Of a stretch of 64,000 nt of DNA, positions 47,915-60,975 are shown piece after piece; position 1 is the stretch's first letter; every line of letters begins with the position of its first letter. A program made the position numbers and the translations under genes. Source of the stretch: Pontederia crassipes (Eukaryota; Streptophyta; Magnoliopsida; Commelinales; Pontederiaceae); NCBI GenBank assembly GCA_030549335.1, contig CM060198.1:55189995-55253994 (forward strand), given 5' to 3'. The notes below the pieces were generated by a model, which saw only the letters and a list, made by a program, of their open reading frames with translations, did not search any database and was not told where the DNA came from.

Positions 47915-49923
47915 TGTAACGCCCCCAAATCGACCCCCGCCACGTGGCGAAGACCAACCTGGAGACGCTACGACATGCTATAACTTGACCATAATATTGA
48001 CCATATCTCAGTCAAGAACCGAGACATGTCAGCGGAAGAAAAAGAAATAAAGATAAATGATAACTTTAATTGCGGAAATTTAAAAGTGACTATGTCATTA
48101 CTAAGAAATAAAATAAGTTCTACATCATGAATCAAAAATGCGGAAGGTAAATGAAAACTAATAAGCACTCTAAAAGCCCTATGGTTCATGTGTTGTCCTA
48201 TCGCCAGAGCCCCATCACCACACGCCTACTCCACCACGTCACTGACATGGTCCTGTGAAAATCAGACACAGGGGAGGAGGTCCTCCCGTAAGCTTTACAG
48301 CCTAGTGGAGAACCACATGATATACAGTGCATGACATGAATATAGTAATCAACGGTAAATAATCATGCTTAACTTGAACGTGAAAGATAACATATCAGTA
48401 TCATGGATCATAATGAGAATAAGATTAGTAGATATCATGAATCATGAGGATCAATAATATATATTAAACTTGGAATCATGGCATACTTGACTTGACTTGA
48501 ACTTGCTTCTTGATCTTGGTTATTAATTAGCAATCAGGGTGACTTTAGGTGCCTTTAATTCTTGGGGTATGCCCAGCAAACGATACGGCCTTGTGCGGGT
48601 CAATGGGTGATCAAACCATGACCAAGGGAGCGACCCTTATCTTGATGCACTTGGCTTGGACTGGCAACCCATCGTTAATATTTCATCTGAGCTTATTAAT
48701 CACTTTTAGTATCTTGTCATTCTTTGTATCATATGATGAAGGTGATGTGATCGGTATGAGGTAAATCAAGATAAAGAGTTCATGTTGAAATCATAAGGAA
48801 ATCAATAATGTTCATATCAAAATAAGGGGGAGACTAATGGGTCGAATATCAGATAAAAGAATTGCTAATAAAAAGAATTCAATAAAAGTAGGGAAATTAA
48901 ATAAATGGATTACCTTGCCGAGAAAATAAAAACAAATATAGAGAAAAAAAAATTTTACATCATTTCTTTCTCTCAACCTCTCACATCTCGGTCTGTCAAC
49001 CCTTTTATTTTTTTTCACCATTATCTCTTTTTCTTCTCTCTCTATTAGCATGCGGCTGTGATATCTCAATTCCTTTTTTTTTACGTGATGTTACAGACCC
49101 TTTTTGTTTTTCCTCAAGATTCCTTTTTCTTCTCTATTATCACAGAAACTCCTTTTTTTTTCTATGCGTGCCAAACAATGGCCATTCTTTTTCTCTTTTT
49201 TTTTTCTCTTTCGGCGGCGGAACATTGTTGGACGAACTCTCTCTTTTTTTTTAAACCATCACGTACAATATTAATCCAAATAATAATCAAAGAACCTACG
49301 GATCCCTCCTACGTACTTTCTCCCTACGCTAAATCCTACATCCTAGCAATTAATAATACAGAAATAGAACAAATAGAAATAACTATGCATGCAACAATCA
49401 ACCAATCAAAGAATTCAAGAAACCAAACAATTAAAAACAATAACTTGAATCATATTCATATTCTTTTCATAACGATTAGGGCATGAATTGAGATAATTCA
49501 GAGATCATGCAAGGTGATTTCGATTCACCCACCTCTGTACGTGATTAATTCCTCTTTCCATTTGTCGGAAATCGTTAATGGCGCCCTTGTTCTTCCCCTG
49601 GTTCCTCTCGGCCAGCCAACTATTTTTTTGATCGAGAAGAAGAAGAGAAGACATTCTCTCTGGGTTTGCACAGGGCGGCAGCAAGGGAAAAGAGCAGACT
49701 CGTGGGTTTCAAGGAAGAAAACAAGGGTTTAATGAATTTTGTTTTTGCCTTATATAAGTTCCTTCTCCCCAAATAAATCTGATAAGATCAGATTTATAAG
49801 ATTCGATTTTTAATTTCCTTCCTTTTTGACTTTGGGTGGGATTGGGTTTTGACTCCTTTAATGCCCTGCCCAATCGTAAATTTTATTTTCCCCTTTTTTT
49901 TATCTTTTCCCTTGGTTGTTACA
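47915..49923 (-). repeat. 3' LTR of Gypsy-2 (2,009 bp)
   Basis: On the minus strand it starts TGTAACAACCAAGGG after the polypurine tract and ends TTTGGGGGCGTTACA. A TATATAAGG box lies near 49751-49760. Confidence 0.95.
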
Positions 49924-49925
49924 TT

Positions 49926-49943
49926 CTTACCCCCTTAAAAGAA
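49926..49943 (-). other. Polypurine tract of Gypsy-2
   Basis: TTTTAAGGGGGTAAGAA on the minus strand, adjoining the LTR start. Confidence 0.85.
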
Positions 49944-49964
49944 AATTCGTCGTCGAATTTTGCA

Positions 49965-52900
49965 CTAAGTAGAGAGCTTACTGAAAAGGTGAGGAAATTC
50001 CTGGCGCATTTCCGACTCGAGCTCCCATGTTGCATCATCTCCGCTATGGTGACGCCAAGCTACTCTAACCATGGGGACATCCTTGTTCTTCTGACGTTGC
50101 ACTTTGCGATCCACTATATGCGTTGGATACTCAGCGAAGGTCAAGTCTGCAGTTATATCTGGCTCCTCTATCTTTAGAACATTTGCAGCATCGTGCTTGT
50201 ACTTCTTGAGCATGGATACATGGAATACATTATGCACTCTCCCATAAGATGGGGGTAGAGCCAGTCTGCATGCTGCCTCGCCTACCAGCTCGAGTATCTC
50301 AAATGGGCCTACATAGCGAGGACTGAGCTTTCCTCGCTTGCTGAATCTTATGACTCCTTTCATGGGAGATACCTTCAGAAGAACTTGGTCCCCAGCTTGG
50401 AAGATCTGCTCTCGTCTGCCTTTGTCAGCATAACTCTTTTGCCTTCCTTGAGCAGTCTTCATCCTTTGCTTAATCAATTCTATCTTTTCAGCATATTTCA
50501 CTGCTTCTTTCACTTCTTCCTTACTCATGATCTTTTCCTCGCCTACTTCGCTCCAGTGGGCAGGTGAACGGCAAGGTCGTCCATACAGGGCTTCAAATGG
50601 TGCCATACCAATACTAGAATGGTAGCTGTTATTATAAGCAAACTCAATCAGATGAATGTGCTCATCCCAGCTACCCTGCCAATCTAGTGCACAGGCCCTT
50701 AACATATTTTCTAGTGTCTGGATGGTCCTCTCATACTGCCCATCTGTCTAAGGGTGGAAAGCTGTACTGAAGTTGAGCCTTGTGCCAAAGGCTTCCTGCA
50801 TGCTCCTCCAGAATCTGGCAGTAAATCTGGGGTCTCAATCAGACACTATGGACTCTGGGATCCCATGGAGTTTGACTACTTCTCTCACATATAAGTCTAG
50901 CAGACTCTCCACTGATTGCTTCCATCAGATTGGAATAAAGTGTGCTGCCTTTGTGAAACGATCCACGACTACCCATATGGCATCATGACCCTTCTTAGTC
51001 CTAAGCAAGTTGGATACAAAATCCATAGTGATCTTATCCCACTTCCATTGTGGGATTTCCAAAGGCTTCAACTTACCATATGGCCGCTGATGTTCAATCT
51101 TGACTTGTTGGCACACCAGGCATCGGGATACATATTCCGCTATCTCTCTTTTCATGTCCGACCACCAGAAGCTGTGTTGTACATCCTTATACATCTTGGT
51201 GCTACCGGGGTGGATAGCGAACTCCGACTTGTGGCACTCATCCAGTACCTCTCGTCGGACATCAGCATCAGGGGAAATCCACAACATGTCCCGATATCTA
51301 ATCCCTCCATCTGCAGAGATCTGAAAATCTGTTGGTTCATTCTAGCACCTCTTCAGAACCTTCTGATATTTAGGATCTACTTTCTGAGCTGTTATGATCC
51401 TGTCAATTAAGCTGGGCTTCATCTGATGCATCATCCATAAAGCTCCATTTGTTCCCAGCTTGGGGCACCATTGCTCAATTTCTTCCAGCATCTCGTACTC
51501 GCGTAGCCTCATATAAGCTAGCGAGCCTTCTCACTTCCTGCTTAATGCATTGGTGACTGAATTTGCTTTACCCGGATGGTAATTGATAGCAAATTCATAA
51601 TCCTTGAGGAGCTCAAGCCATCGTCGTTGCCTCATGTTAAGATCCCTCTGATCGAAGATGTACTTGAGACTCTTGTGGTCAGTGAAGATCTCGAACGTCT
51701 CTCCATACAAATAGTGCCTCCAGATCTTTAGAGCAAAGACCACAGCCGCCAATTCCAAGTCATGTGTGGTGTAATTGACCTCATGCTTCTTCAGCTGCCA
51801 TGAAGCATAAGTCACTACTTTGCCGTGTTGCATCAGGACACAACCCAATCCTGTTCCACACGCATCACTGTAGACCAAGAAACCTCCACTGCCTGTCGGT
51901 ATAGTGAGAATTGGTGCCGAAGTCAGACGGTCCTTTAGAGTCAGAAAGCTTTGCTCACATTTATCTGTCCAGATAAATTTTTTCGCCTTCTTTGTGAGAT
52001 TCGTGAGGGGTGCAACAATCTTGGAAAAGTCCCTAATAAACCTCCTGTAATAACCCGCTAAACCAAGGAAGCTGCGAATCTCAAAAGCATTCTTCGGCCT
52101 AGTCCAATTCGTCACCGCTTCCACTTTTGCGGGGTCTACTGCAATGCCCTTCTTGGAGACTATGTGTCCCAAGAACATGATCTCCTTCAGCCAGAATTCA
52201 CACTTTGAAAGCTTGCCATAAAGCTTGTGTTGTCTCAGGATCTCCAATACTATCCTGAGATGCTCTCGGTGTTGCTCTGGACTGGAAGAATATATCAGAA
52301 TGTCATCCACGAACACTATGACAAACTGGTCTAAATATGGTCGAAAGACCCTGTTCATTAAATCCATGAACGCGGCAGGAGCGTTCGTCAGTCCAAATGG
52401 CATGACCAAGAACTCGTAGTGGCCATATCTTGACCGAAAAGCGGTTTTCGGTATGTCCTCCTCTGCCACTCTCAGTTGGTGGTAGCCACTACGTAAGTCT
52501 ATCTTAGAGAACACCGATGCTTTTGACAGCTGATCGAAAAGGTCATCTATCCGAGGCAGGGGGTACTTATTCTTCACTGTCACTTTATTGAGCATCCTAT
52601 AGTCGATGCAGAGCCGCATGGAGCCGTCCTTTTTCTTGACAAACAAGACCGGTGCGCCCCAGGGTGAGACGCTCGGTCTGATAAATCCCTTGTCCAGTAG
52701 CTCCTGTATCTACTTCTTCAGTTCCTGCATTTCAGCAGGTGCCATGCGGTAGGGTGCTTTAGAGATGGGTGCAGTCCCAGGGAGGAGCTCTATTTTAAAG
52801 TCGATTTCCCATTTCGGTGGTAATCCGGATGTGTCCTCAGGAAGCACATCTGGGAACTCCCGCACCACATCTATCTGTTGGAGCTCAGTGACAGGTGCAT

Positions 52901-54607
52901 CCGTCTTGACCACACTAGCCAAGTACCCACAACATCCTTTCTGCAATAACTTATGTGCCTTGATCGCTAAGACAATGACTTTGTTCTTTGTTGATGGAGT
53001 GCCTCTGATCACTGCCTTAGGCTTGCTTTGCATCCCTACAACGATCTTCTTCTATTTGCATTGTAAGGTTGCATTGTGATACGAAAGCCAGTCCATCCCC
53101 AAAATGATGTCATAATCCACCATGGGGATGACTATGAGGTCTGTAGAAAAATTTTTCTTGTCTACATTGACAGGTACATTCGGGATGTACTTGGCAGCAT
53201 GGAGAGTACCCATAGGTGTACTCACACGCATAGCATGGGGTATCTGCTTCTGAGATAGACTAAGAGTTTGGGCACACGACTCTGAAATAAACGAGTGTGT
53301 AGCCCCAGAATCAAATAAAATAGTAGCAGACAAGTTGGCGATCGGGAGGGTACCTCTAATGACATCATTGTCATTTTGGGCTGCATTAGCTTTCAGGTTG
53401 TGCACACGACCTTGCACAACGGAATTTGCACCTCCTGCTGCTCGGTTGTCTCGGCCTCCTCTGGCAGCCTGTGGGCAATTTCTAATGAAATGTCCGAACT
53501 GTCCACATTGAATGCATGCGTCGCTCAGTCTACGACACTCTCCATCATGGTGACGGCCACAGTGAGGACATAAAGGCTTCTGTGGCACTTGTGGCTGGCG
53601 TGATGGCGGTGGCAGTTGTCTCAGTGGCTGTGCTTGCATTGACGCAGGCCGTGGTTGAGCTTGAGTCTGTCTTGGAGCTTCTCTCTGCTGGTATGGCCTG
53701 TAACGACGATCGCGCCGATCGTTCCTCCTAAATGGCCGCTGATCATCCGTTCGAGGCCTGGGCTGCTTTATTGCTTTGGCTGGAGCTTTGACCTTGCGTT
53801 CAGCTTGATCCTTTTCCATACGTGTGGCCAACCTCACAGCCTTCTCTAGATCTTCACAATCCCCAGACAGGACTTCAGTTTTCAGTGCCTGCTGTAGTCC
53901 ATTAATGAATCTGTTAGCCCTAATACGCCCTTCAAATGGCATCGGGCAATATTGTTCCAGTTGGATGAACTGGGTGTGGTAATCTGCCACAGGCATAATT
54001 CCCTGCTGCAGTTGCAGGAACTCCTCTTGTTTGTTGATGCGGTCATGTTCAGGAGTGTAGCGCGCCATGAAGGCCTTCTTAAATTCATCCCATGCTATGT
54101 CCTCTTCTTCCATCCCTCTGAACCTGGTGGCCCTTGTAGTCTTCCACCAGTCCATCGCAGTACCAGTAAGCATGTGTGTGGCATACAGGACCTTGCGTTC
54201 ATCAGTGCATCTCATCAGCTTAAAAATCTGATCCATGGTCTCAATCCATTCTTCAGCCTTGAAAAAGTCTGCCTTTCCATCATAATGAGGCGGATGCAAC
54301 TTTAGGAAAACCTAGATGGTGTCTTCTACTACTTATGGCATGCCCTCTGATTACGACGCCTTGACGCCGGTGGACTGTCTCCTGCCTGGATACCCTCAGG
54401 TGGAGCAAACTCATCCACATGCTCCTCTAATGGCGCTCTAGCTGCGCGGCCTCTACCTCTTCCGCGGCCTGGCGCATGACCTTGGCCACGGCTACATCCG
54501 CGACCCGGCTGGGCCCCCATCTCAGGAAGTGGGCCTTCCGATGCCTCATACAGATTCCGGTCCGCTCTGGTCATTTGCTCTTGAATACGCTCTGACCGTC
54601 GTGACAT
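49965..54607 (-). pseudogene. Gypsy-2 gag-pol (chromovirus) with nine in-frame stops
   Basis: Gag starts at 54607 (MSRRSERIQEQMTRADRNLY) and its main block runs in 53052-54299. The zinc knuckle CIQCGQFGHFIRNC lies near 53480-53520. The protease motif LFDSGATHSFIS lies near 53285-53320. RT spans about 51950-52800, with the catalytic [10 protein letters not shown]. RNase H ends near 51530. Integrase spans about 50380-51290, with the zinc-binding HPGSTKMYKD...CLVCQQVK region and the core. The C-terminal domain has GRVHNVFHVSMLKKY, and the chromodomain occupies about 49975-50110 (RVAWRHHSGDDATWELESEM). Stops are at 54333, 54312, 53052, 52710, 51531, about 51345, 50925, 50835 and 50748. Most replace Gln, Arg or Trp codons by single C-to-T or G-to-A changes. 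The domain order is that of Tekay/Del chromoviruses. Confidence 0.95.
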
Positions 54608-54788
54608 GCTTATCCTCTATTCATACAATAAAATCATGCATCAATAAATCATAACTTATCTTAAACATAAACTTGACTTACATTACTTTTCGGTGGAGGG
54701 TGTGGCGACTGCACGGCGATAGCACATGAACCTTTTACCATACTATACTATTCTATACACTAGGACGTCAAGAGAGTCCTAACTTTAG

Positions 54789-54800
54789 GCTCTGATACTA
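54789..54800 (-). other. Primer binding site of Gypsy-2
   Basis: TAGTATCAGAGC on the minus strand, four bases from the 5' LTR. It differs at one position from TGGTATCAGAGC, the complement of the initiator-Met tRNA 3' end. The change is again G to A. Confidence 0.85.
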
Positions 54801-54804
54801 TAAA

Positions 54805-56803
54805 TGTAACACCCCCAAATCGATCCCTGCCACGTGGCGAAGACCAACCTGGGGACGCTACGGCATGCTATAACTTGACCATAATATTGACCATATCTCA
54901 GTCAAGAACCGAGACACATCAGCGGAAGAAAAAGAAATAAAGATAAATGATAACTTTAATTGCGGAAATTTAAAAGTGACTATGTCATTACTAAGAAATA
55001 AAATAAGTTCTACATCATGAATAAAAAATGCGGAAGGTAAATGAAAACTAATAAGCACTCTAAAAGCCCTATGGTTCATGTGATGTCCTATCACTAGAGC
55101 CCCATCACCACATGCCTACTCCACCACGTCACTGACCTGGTCCTGTGGAAATCAGACACAGGGGAGGATGTCCTCCCGTAAGCTTTACAGCCTAGTGGAG
55201 AACCACATGATATACAGTGCATGACATGAATATAGTAATCAGCGGTAAATAATCATGCTTAACTTGAACGTGAAAGATAACATATCAATATCATGGATCA
55301 TAATGAGAATAAGATCAGTAGATATCATGAATCATGATGATCAATAATATATATTAAACTTGGAATCATGACATACTTGACTTGACTTGAACTCGCTTCT
55401 TGATCTTGGTTATTAATTAGCAATCAGGGTGACTTTAGGTGCCTTTAATTCTTGGGGTATGCCCAGCAAACGATACGGCCTTGTGCGGGTCAATGGGTGA
55501 TCAAACCATGACCAAGGGAGCGACCCTTATCTGGATGCACTTGGCTTGAACTGGCAACCCATCGTTAATCTTTCATCTGAGCTTATTAATCACTTTTAGT
55601 ATCTTGTCATTCTTTGTATCATATGATGAAGGTGATGTGATCGGTATGAGGTAAATCAAGATAAAGAGTTCATGTTGGAATCATAAGAAAATCAATAATG
55701 TTCATATCAAAATAAGGGGGAGACTAATGGGTCGAATATCAGATAAAAAAATTGCTAATAAAAAGAATTCAATAAAAGTAGGGAAATTAAATAAATGGAT
55801 TACCTTGCCGAGAAAATAAAAACAAATATAGAGAAAAAAAAATTTACATCATTTCTTTCTCTCAACCTCTCACATCTCGGTACTGCCAACCCTTTTTTTT
55901 CACCATTATCTCTTTTTCTTCTCTCTCTATTAGCATGCGGCTGTGATATCTCAATTCCTTTTTTTTTTCTACGTGATGTTACAGACCCTTTTTGTTTTTC
56001 CTCAAGATTCCTTTTTCTTCTCTATTATCACAGAAACTCCTTTTTTTATGCGTACCAAACAATGGCCATTCTTTTTCTCTTTTTTTTCTCTTTCGGCGGC
56101 GGAACATTGTTGGCCGAACTCTTTTTTTTTAACCATCACGTACAATATTAATTCAAATAATAATCAAAGAACCTACGGATCCCTCCTACGTACTTTCGTC
56201 CTACGCTAAATCCTACATCCTAGCAATTAATAATACAGAAATAGAACAAACAGAAATAACTATGCATACAACAATCAACCAATCAAAGAATTTAAGAAAC
56301 CAAACAATTAAAAATAATAACTTGAATCATATTCATATTCTTTTCATAACGATTAGGGCATGAATTGAGATAATTCAGAGATCATGCAAGGTGATTTCGA
56401 TTCACTCACCTCTGTACATGATTAATTCCTCTTTCCGTTCGTCGAAAATTGTTAATGGCGCCCTTGTTCTTCCCCTGGTTCCTCTCGGCCAGCCAACTAT
56501 TTTTTTGATCGAGAAGAAGAAGAAGAGAAGACGTTCTCTCTGGGTTTGCACAGGGCGGCAGCAAGGGAAAAGAGCAGACTCGTGGGTTTCAAGGAAGAAA
56601 ACAAGGGTTTAATGAATTCTGTTTTTGCCTTATATAAGTTCCTTCTCCCCAAATAAATCTGATAGGATCAGATTTATAAGATTCGATTTTTAATTTCCTT
56701 CCTTTTATACTTTGGGTGGGATTGGGTTTTGACTCCTTTAATGCCCTGCCCAACCGTAAATTTTATTTTCCCTTTTTTTTTATCTTTTCCCTTGGTTGTT
56801 ACA
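54805..56803 (-). repeat. 5' LTR of Gypsy-2 (1,999 bp)
   Basis: Nearly identical to 47915-49923. The TATATAAGG box lies near 56630. In the first 130 compared bases the seven differences seen between the two LTRs are all transitions. Confidence 0.95.
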
Positions 56804-57508
56804 CATGTTTTATATGTTATCTTATATGGTGACCCCAGAGTTTTATATTCACCGTGGCATGAGTTTATATGTCACATAACGAGTTAGATTAAAATTTTTA
56901 ACTCGTCATATGGATTGATTGAATAATATCATTTATTTTATATTCTTAATATTTTTTTTCTATGTAGATTGTTCATAATTGGAATGATACTTTGAACTCT
57001 GAATTTTGATACCATATTAAAATTGATGTAGCTAACTAATTTTTTAAAAAGTTCAAGGCGCTATTGCTCGAGTGTAATATTTATTATTTTATATTCTTAA
57101 AACATGGCATATGAGTTAGACTGATGGAGTAAAAAAAAAATCGATAGTAGAAGTAGATATTATTGTCTCTTGAGTAGTCTACCGTAGGAATTGAGGATGT
57201 GCGTTTCGAAATCCAATTCAACCTAGTTCTTAGGTCGATAAAAAAAAATGAAATTCCTCAACTACTTTTCTTTGGAGTGCGAATTTTAAAGTGCAGTTTC
57301 CATTACCATTAGTTTTATCATCTCTCAATTTATTCAGATACAAAATAAAATGGCAGAATTTTCCTCAAAATATTTATAACTTGTAAGCAGTGTTGGCCAC
57401 TTATTAATGATATGATGATGCCGAAAATTAATAACTTAGTCATTCTCTCTCTCTCTCTTCTTTATCTTTTCGTCTTTGTAATAGAAAACTACATTTTTGT
57501 TTAAATTG

Positions 57509-57586
<78 letters not shown>

Positions 57587-57850
57587 TCAAACCTCAATAT
57601 ATTGTCAAGAATTTCATTAAAAAAAATACATAATCTCAGTTTGTGACATGAGCAATGGGCTCCGACAACTGCAAGACCAATATAGCATACTGGTAACTAA
57701 AAACGACACGTGCAAAGAAAGAGCAAAACTAAGAAGATAAGGGACAACATGAAGTTTACGTAAAGACCGCCACAAACTCTTGTAGCACAAAACTACACCT
57801 ACAAAGAAAGAGCAAACTAAGAAGACGTGACGAGGAACAGGCTCCGGAGC
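56804..57850. repeat. Segmental-duplication spacer, copy 3, right part
   Basis: Continues the spacer homology from the Gypsy-2 target site and matches 37504-38548. It includes an (AAT)n tract at 57512-57586 and the 3' flank of gene copy 3. No gene is present. Confidence 0.85.
57512..57586 (+). repeat. (AAT)n microsatellite
   Basis: About 25 AAT units at the same relative position as 38200-38281. Confidence 0.97.
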
Positions 57851-58218
57851 TCACAGCCTTCGCTGCAGCTGATGGCGAAGAACCTTTCTTGGCACCGATA
57901 CTGGAACAGGAGACGCCGCCGCCGCTGGAGGAGTAGGATACAAGTTGTCGTTTGGACGTGGCAGCTCCTTTCTGGTGGCGCGGTGCACGTCGGCGAGCCT
58001 CACGACCCCCTTCTTCACCTCATTCAGTGAGAGCACTGACGCCAACCTTGGACCTCCGGGCGCGACGTCAGCGGCGCCGAAGCCGATGGCGGCCCTGGCG
58101 ATGACATCGAGCATTTTATTCAGGAGATTAGACGAATCGGCGGCCCTGCCTCCCGGAACGTTGTGGATGGCGACGTCAAAGATGATCCTTGACATCCACA
58201 CCTTGAGCGCATGAAGGT
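57851..58218 (-). pseudogene. Small secreted protein gene, paralogue copy 3, 3' half only
   Basis: This encodes the C-terminal half (from LHALKVWMSRIIFDVAIHNV to the tail LRHQLQRRL) and is almost identical to copy 2, with only a few silent-looking C/T changes. The frame is interrupted exactly at 58218/58219 by the LTR of a retroelement. The missing N-terminal half, signal peptide and promoter should lie to the right of that element, beyond the window. The ATG at 58201 is internal to the protein and is not a real start. The break removes the signal peptide, so no normal product is expected. Confidence 0.85.
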
Positions 58219-59883
58219 TGATGCGTTTGATTTTGTAACAATAAAATTTGCTAGCAAGTGCACTAGTCGCTCAAGTAATATAGTAATAGGAGTAAGAGTG
58301 TCGAACCCACGAGGAATATTATTAATTCAATATCTGGATTTATAAATTAATAAGAGAGGAAAAACATTGATTTTTGGAAAGAGGTTTTATGAAATAAAAT
58401 AAGAAAAATAAGATAAAGATAAGATAATGGTGTTGAAGTTAGGCCTTAGGATGAAAATAGATCAGGATAAATATTTGAACCGAAAAAGATAAATTTAATC
58501 TTTAAAGATGGATTAGAGTCTCCCTAAAGTAATCTACCATGATTAACTTGTGGTCTCCACGACTGGCATCCCTCAATTTAATCATATAGAACTATCTTAA
58601 TTTAATAAGAATTGAAGTCTCCACGACTGGTACCCCCAAAATCATATTAAAATTAAGATGCATTAAATTGGATTTTCTAGACTATTAATCACTCCACAAA
58701 CTGGTATAGATTAATAGACCACACAAACTTGATTCTCCACACACTAGTTATCAAATTTATGTCAATTATTAATTTCAGATAAAATCAATTATAATTAGTA
58801 TAATAAATTCTGAAATTAAACACTCCACAAACTGGTATAGCCTAATTCGGAAATTTAATTAACTAATATAAAAGCATTAAGCACAATTAATAATTGATCA
58901 GAAAGGATTAAAACAAATAAAATAGGATCCAAACATTTTCCTTCAATTAATAATCTCCTAAAATAATAATCTTAAAAACATGGAGTTCATCCTAGAAATT
59001 CTGGAGAGATAATAACAAAATAATAATAATAATCGAAAGAATTACACCCAAAATAGAAGTAGAGCTCTCGAATTGGGCAGACAGTCGGGCAGCCTCTCGG
59101 ACTTGATCAGGGTCGCGATCAACCTCCAGCCGTCGCACCTCTCTCCTCTTGGTCGTAGCCTGCAGAGCTCACGACTCGCCGTGGAAGAAACCTGAACTTC
59201 AGAGCACGAATTGAAACGATGGATTCTTCACGTATTTATAGGGTGCGGACGGTCTTCAATTTGATCTCGGCCGTAACATCGTACGGTCAACTTTAAAATT
59301 ATAAGATAAACTCGGCCAAAGATAAATCCCTTTTATCATTACGCCTTCATATCTCTTGTTACGCCCAAAGATAAACTCATTTTTATCTTGTTACGCCCTC
59401 CAAATTTCATGCCATTACGCCCTCCGAATTTCGGCCGTAACATCTTATCTTCACGCCATTACGCCCAAAAGATACAAACATTTATCTTTACGTCTTCAAC
59501 TCTCGGCCGTAAGGAAAGACTTTTTCTGTTACGCCCAAAAGATAAAAAAAATATTTATCTTTACGCCTTCAAATGTTAGCCGTAACAAAGAATTAAATCT
59601 TGTTACTCCTTTTGAATCTCGGCCGTAACGACTTGGGTGTAAAGCAAATCTCGGCCGTAAGGAATTTCTTTGAATTTCGGCCGAGATTTGAATTTTCCTG
59701 CAAAATAATTATCAAAATATAATTAATCCATCCACAATTAAAATATTCAGCGATTTTAATAATTAAAATTGATAAATCCGGAATTATGATTAGAAGTGAC
59801 TAAAAATGATGCATGCCATGATCAAATTATAGAAAATTTCAGTAAAATAATTAACTAAAATATATTATATTTTGCATGCATCA
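58219..59883 (-). repeat. 3' LTR of the gag-only element (1,665 bp)
   Basis: Its ends are TGATGC...GCATCA, a 6-base terminal inverted repeat. It adjoins the polypurine tract AAGCTTGGGGGAGTT (minus strand). It includes repeated CTCCACAAACTGGTATA and CTCCACGACTGG strings (58555-58850). A cluster of TTACGCCC and TCGGCCGTAA motifs lies at 59270-59690. Confidence 0.88.
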
Positions 59884-59898
59884 AACTCCCCCAAGCTT
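59884..59898 (-). other. Terminal polypurine tract of the gag-only element
   Basis: AAGCTTGGGGGAGTT on the minus strand directly before the LTR. A hairpin TTGCTTG-TCCT-CAAGCAA (59905-59922) lies just upstream in element orientation. Confidence 0.8.
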
Positions 59899-60239
59899 AA
59901 AATCTTGCTTGTCCTCAAGCAAAAATTCAAAGCAAGGCTCAAGAAAGTTCCATCATAGCCGCCACATTGTCAACTGATTAATTTTCTCACACAATTCATC
60001 TGCACACCTACTACTTAGTATCTTATCATTTTCCATGCACTTAGCTTCATAGAAGTTCTGAATGCTACACAAATTTAAACAATCTCAAATTCAGCCTTGA
60101 AAAAATGAATTGTCTATCAAATAATAGCATTGATATTGAACACATAAATACTAATTGAGCTTAAAACTTTTTCTTTTTCTTTTCATTTTTCAGCTTTATT
60201 TTCAATCATTTAAAAGTTCTAATCTTCAAGCAGGATTGC

Positions 60240-60530
60240 ACAAGGAAGTCCATGTAGCGGGCTTTGGACTGATGACTCCCAAACCAGATGGCCTTAGGGC
60301 AACAGGTGATAAAGCACCCCTCGAGTTTACTTGCCCGAACAACCAAGGTTCTGAATGAAGAGTTCGAACTTAGCCATGATTCAGTACTCCTGTGCTTCTC
60401 CATATTCCACAAGATGGTCCATGTAGCAGGTTTTCGATCGACGGATCCCAGAGCAGTTGCCCTTAGGTCGCCAGGCATGAACCCCTACGGATCTAATTAC
60501 CCGAACACACCTTGGTTCCGGATAACACTT
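60240..60530. repeat. Diverged tandem repeat, two units of about 170 bp
   Basis: Unit 1 (about 60250-60355) and unit 2 (about 60417-60525) share the series TCCATGTAGC(G/A)GG, TTGCCCTTAGG or GGCCTTAGGG, TTAC(T/C)(T/C)GCCCGAAC or TTACCCGAAC, and CCAAGGTTC or CCTTGGTTC. Short open frames in both directions here are by-products. The sequence is noncoding between the two polypurine tracts. Confidence 0.7.
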
Positions 60531-60975
60531 TTGTACCTACACATAACTTTATTCATTTCATTTTTTTTAACATAATTATTTGTTGGGGTTTAACTAACCC
60601 TTCTTTTTTTTATAAGCTCAAAAAGTACTTGATATGGTCAATAAGAAGGCTACTATTATCAAGACTTAAAAGAAATAAAAAGGCATGAATATGATTTTGT
60701 CGTCTAGTCATTCATAATTCTACTTAGCATAGGCACATAGTCTATAAGTTTGATACTAAAATAGCAAGTGATAAGAAAGAAAAGCATTCAAATTTCATCA
60801 ATTAACTTAAAGATAATTAAAACAATAAGACAAGAGTTTGTAAGATGGTAGCAAAAATAAATGCATGCAATGATATTTTTTTGAAAATTTTCAAAATTTT
60901 TCAATTTTTTTGGATTTTTTTTTTATAAATAGATGCTAACATAAGCAAATAAAAAATGCAATGCATGAAATGCAA

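Larger units (their letters stand above)
47915..56803 (-). mobile_element. Gypsy-2: complete Tekay/Del-like LTR retrotransposon (8.9 kb)
   Basis: Both LTRs, PBS, gag, pol with chromodomain and polypurine tract are present. It is flanked by a perfect target duplication CATGT (47910-47914 and 56804-56808). The empty site is preserved at 37490-37508 in the paralogous spacer. The two LTRs are very similar over about 2 kb, so insertion is recent relative to the other elements and later than the segmental duplication. Coding capacity is broken by at least nine in-frame stops. Confidence 0.97.

Noticed and set aside
48812-49732. Phe/Leu-rich frames resembling membrane proteins (also 55795-56612)
   Set aside because: Identical positions in both Gypsy-2 LTRs; made by T-rich U5/U3 sequence.
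59270-59690. Clustered short repeats as a possible CRISPR-like array
   Set aside because: Spacing is irregular, repeats are only 8-10 bases, the host is a plant, and the cluster lies in an LTR.
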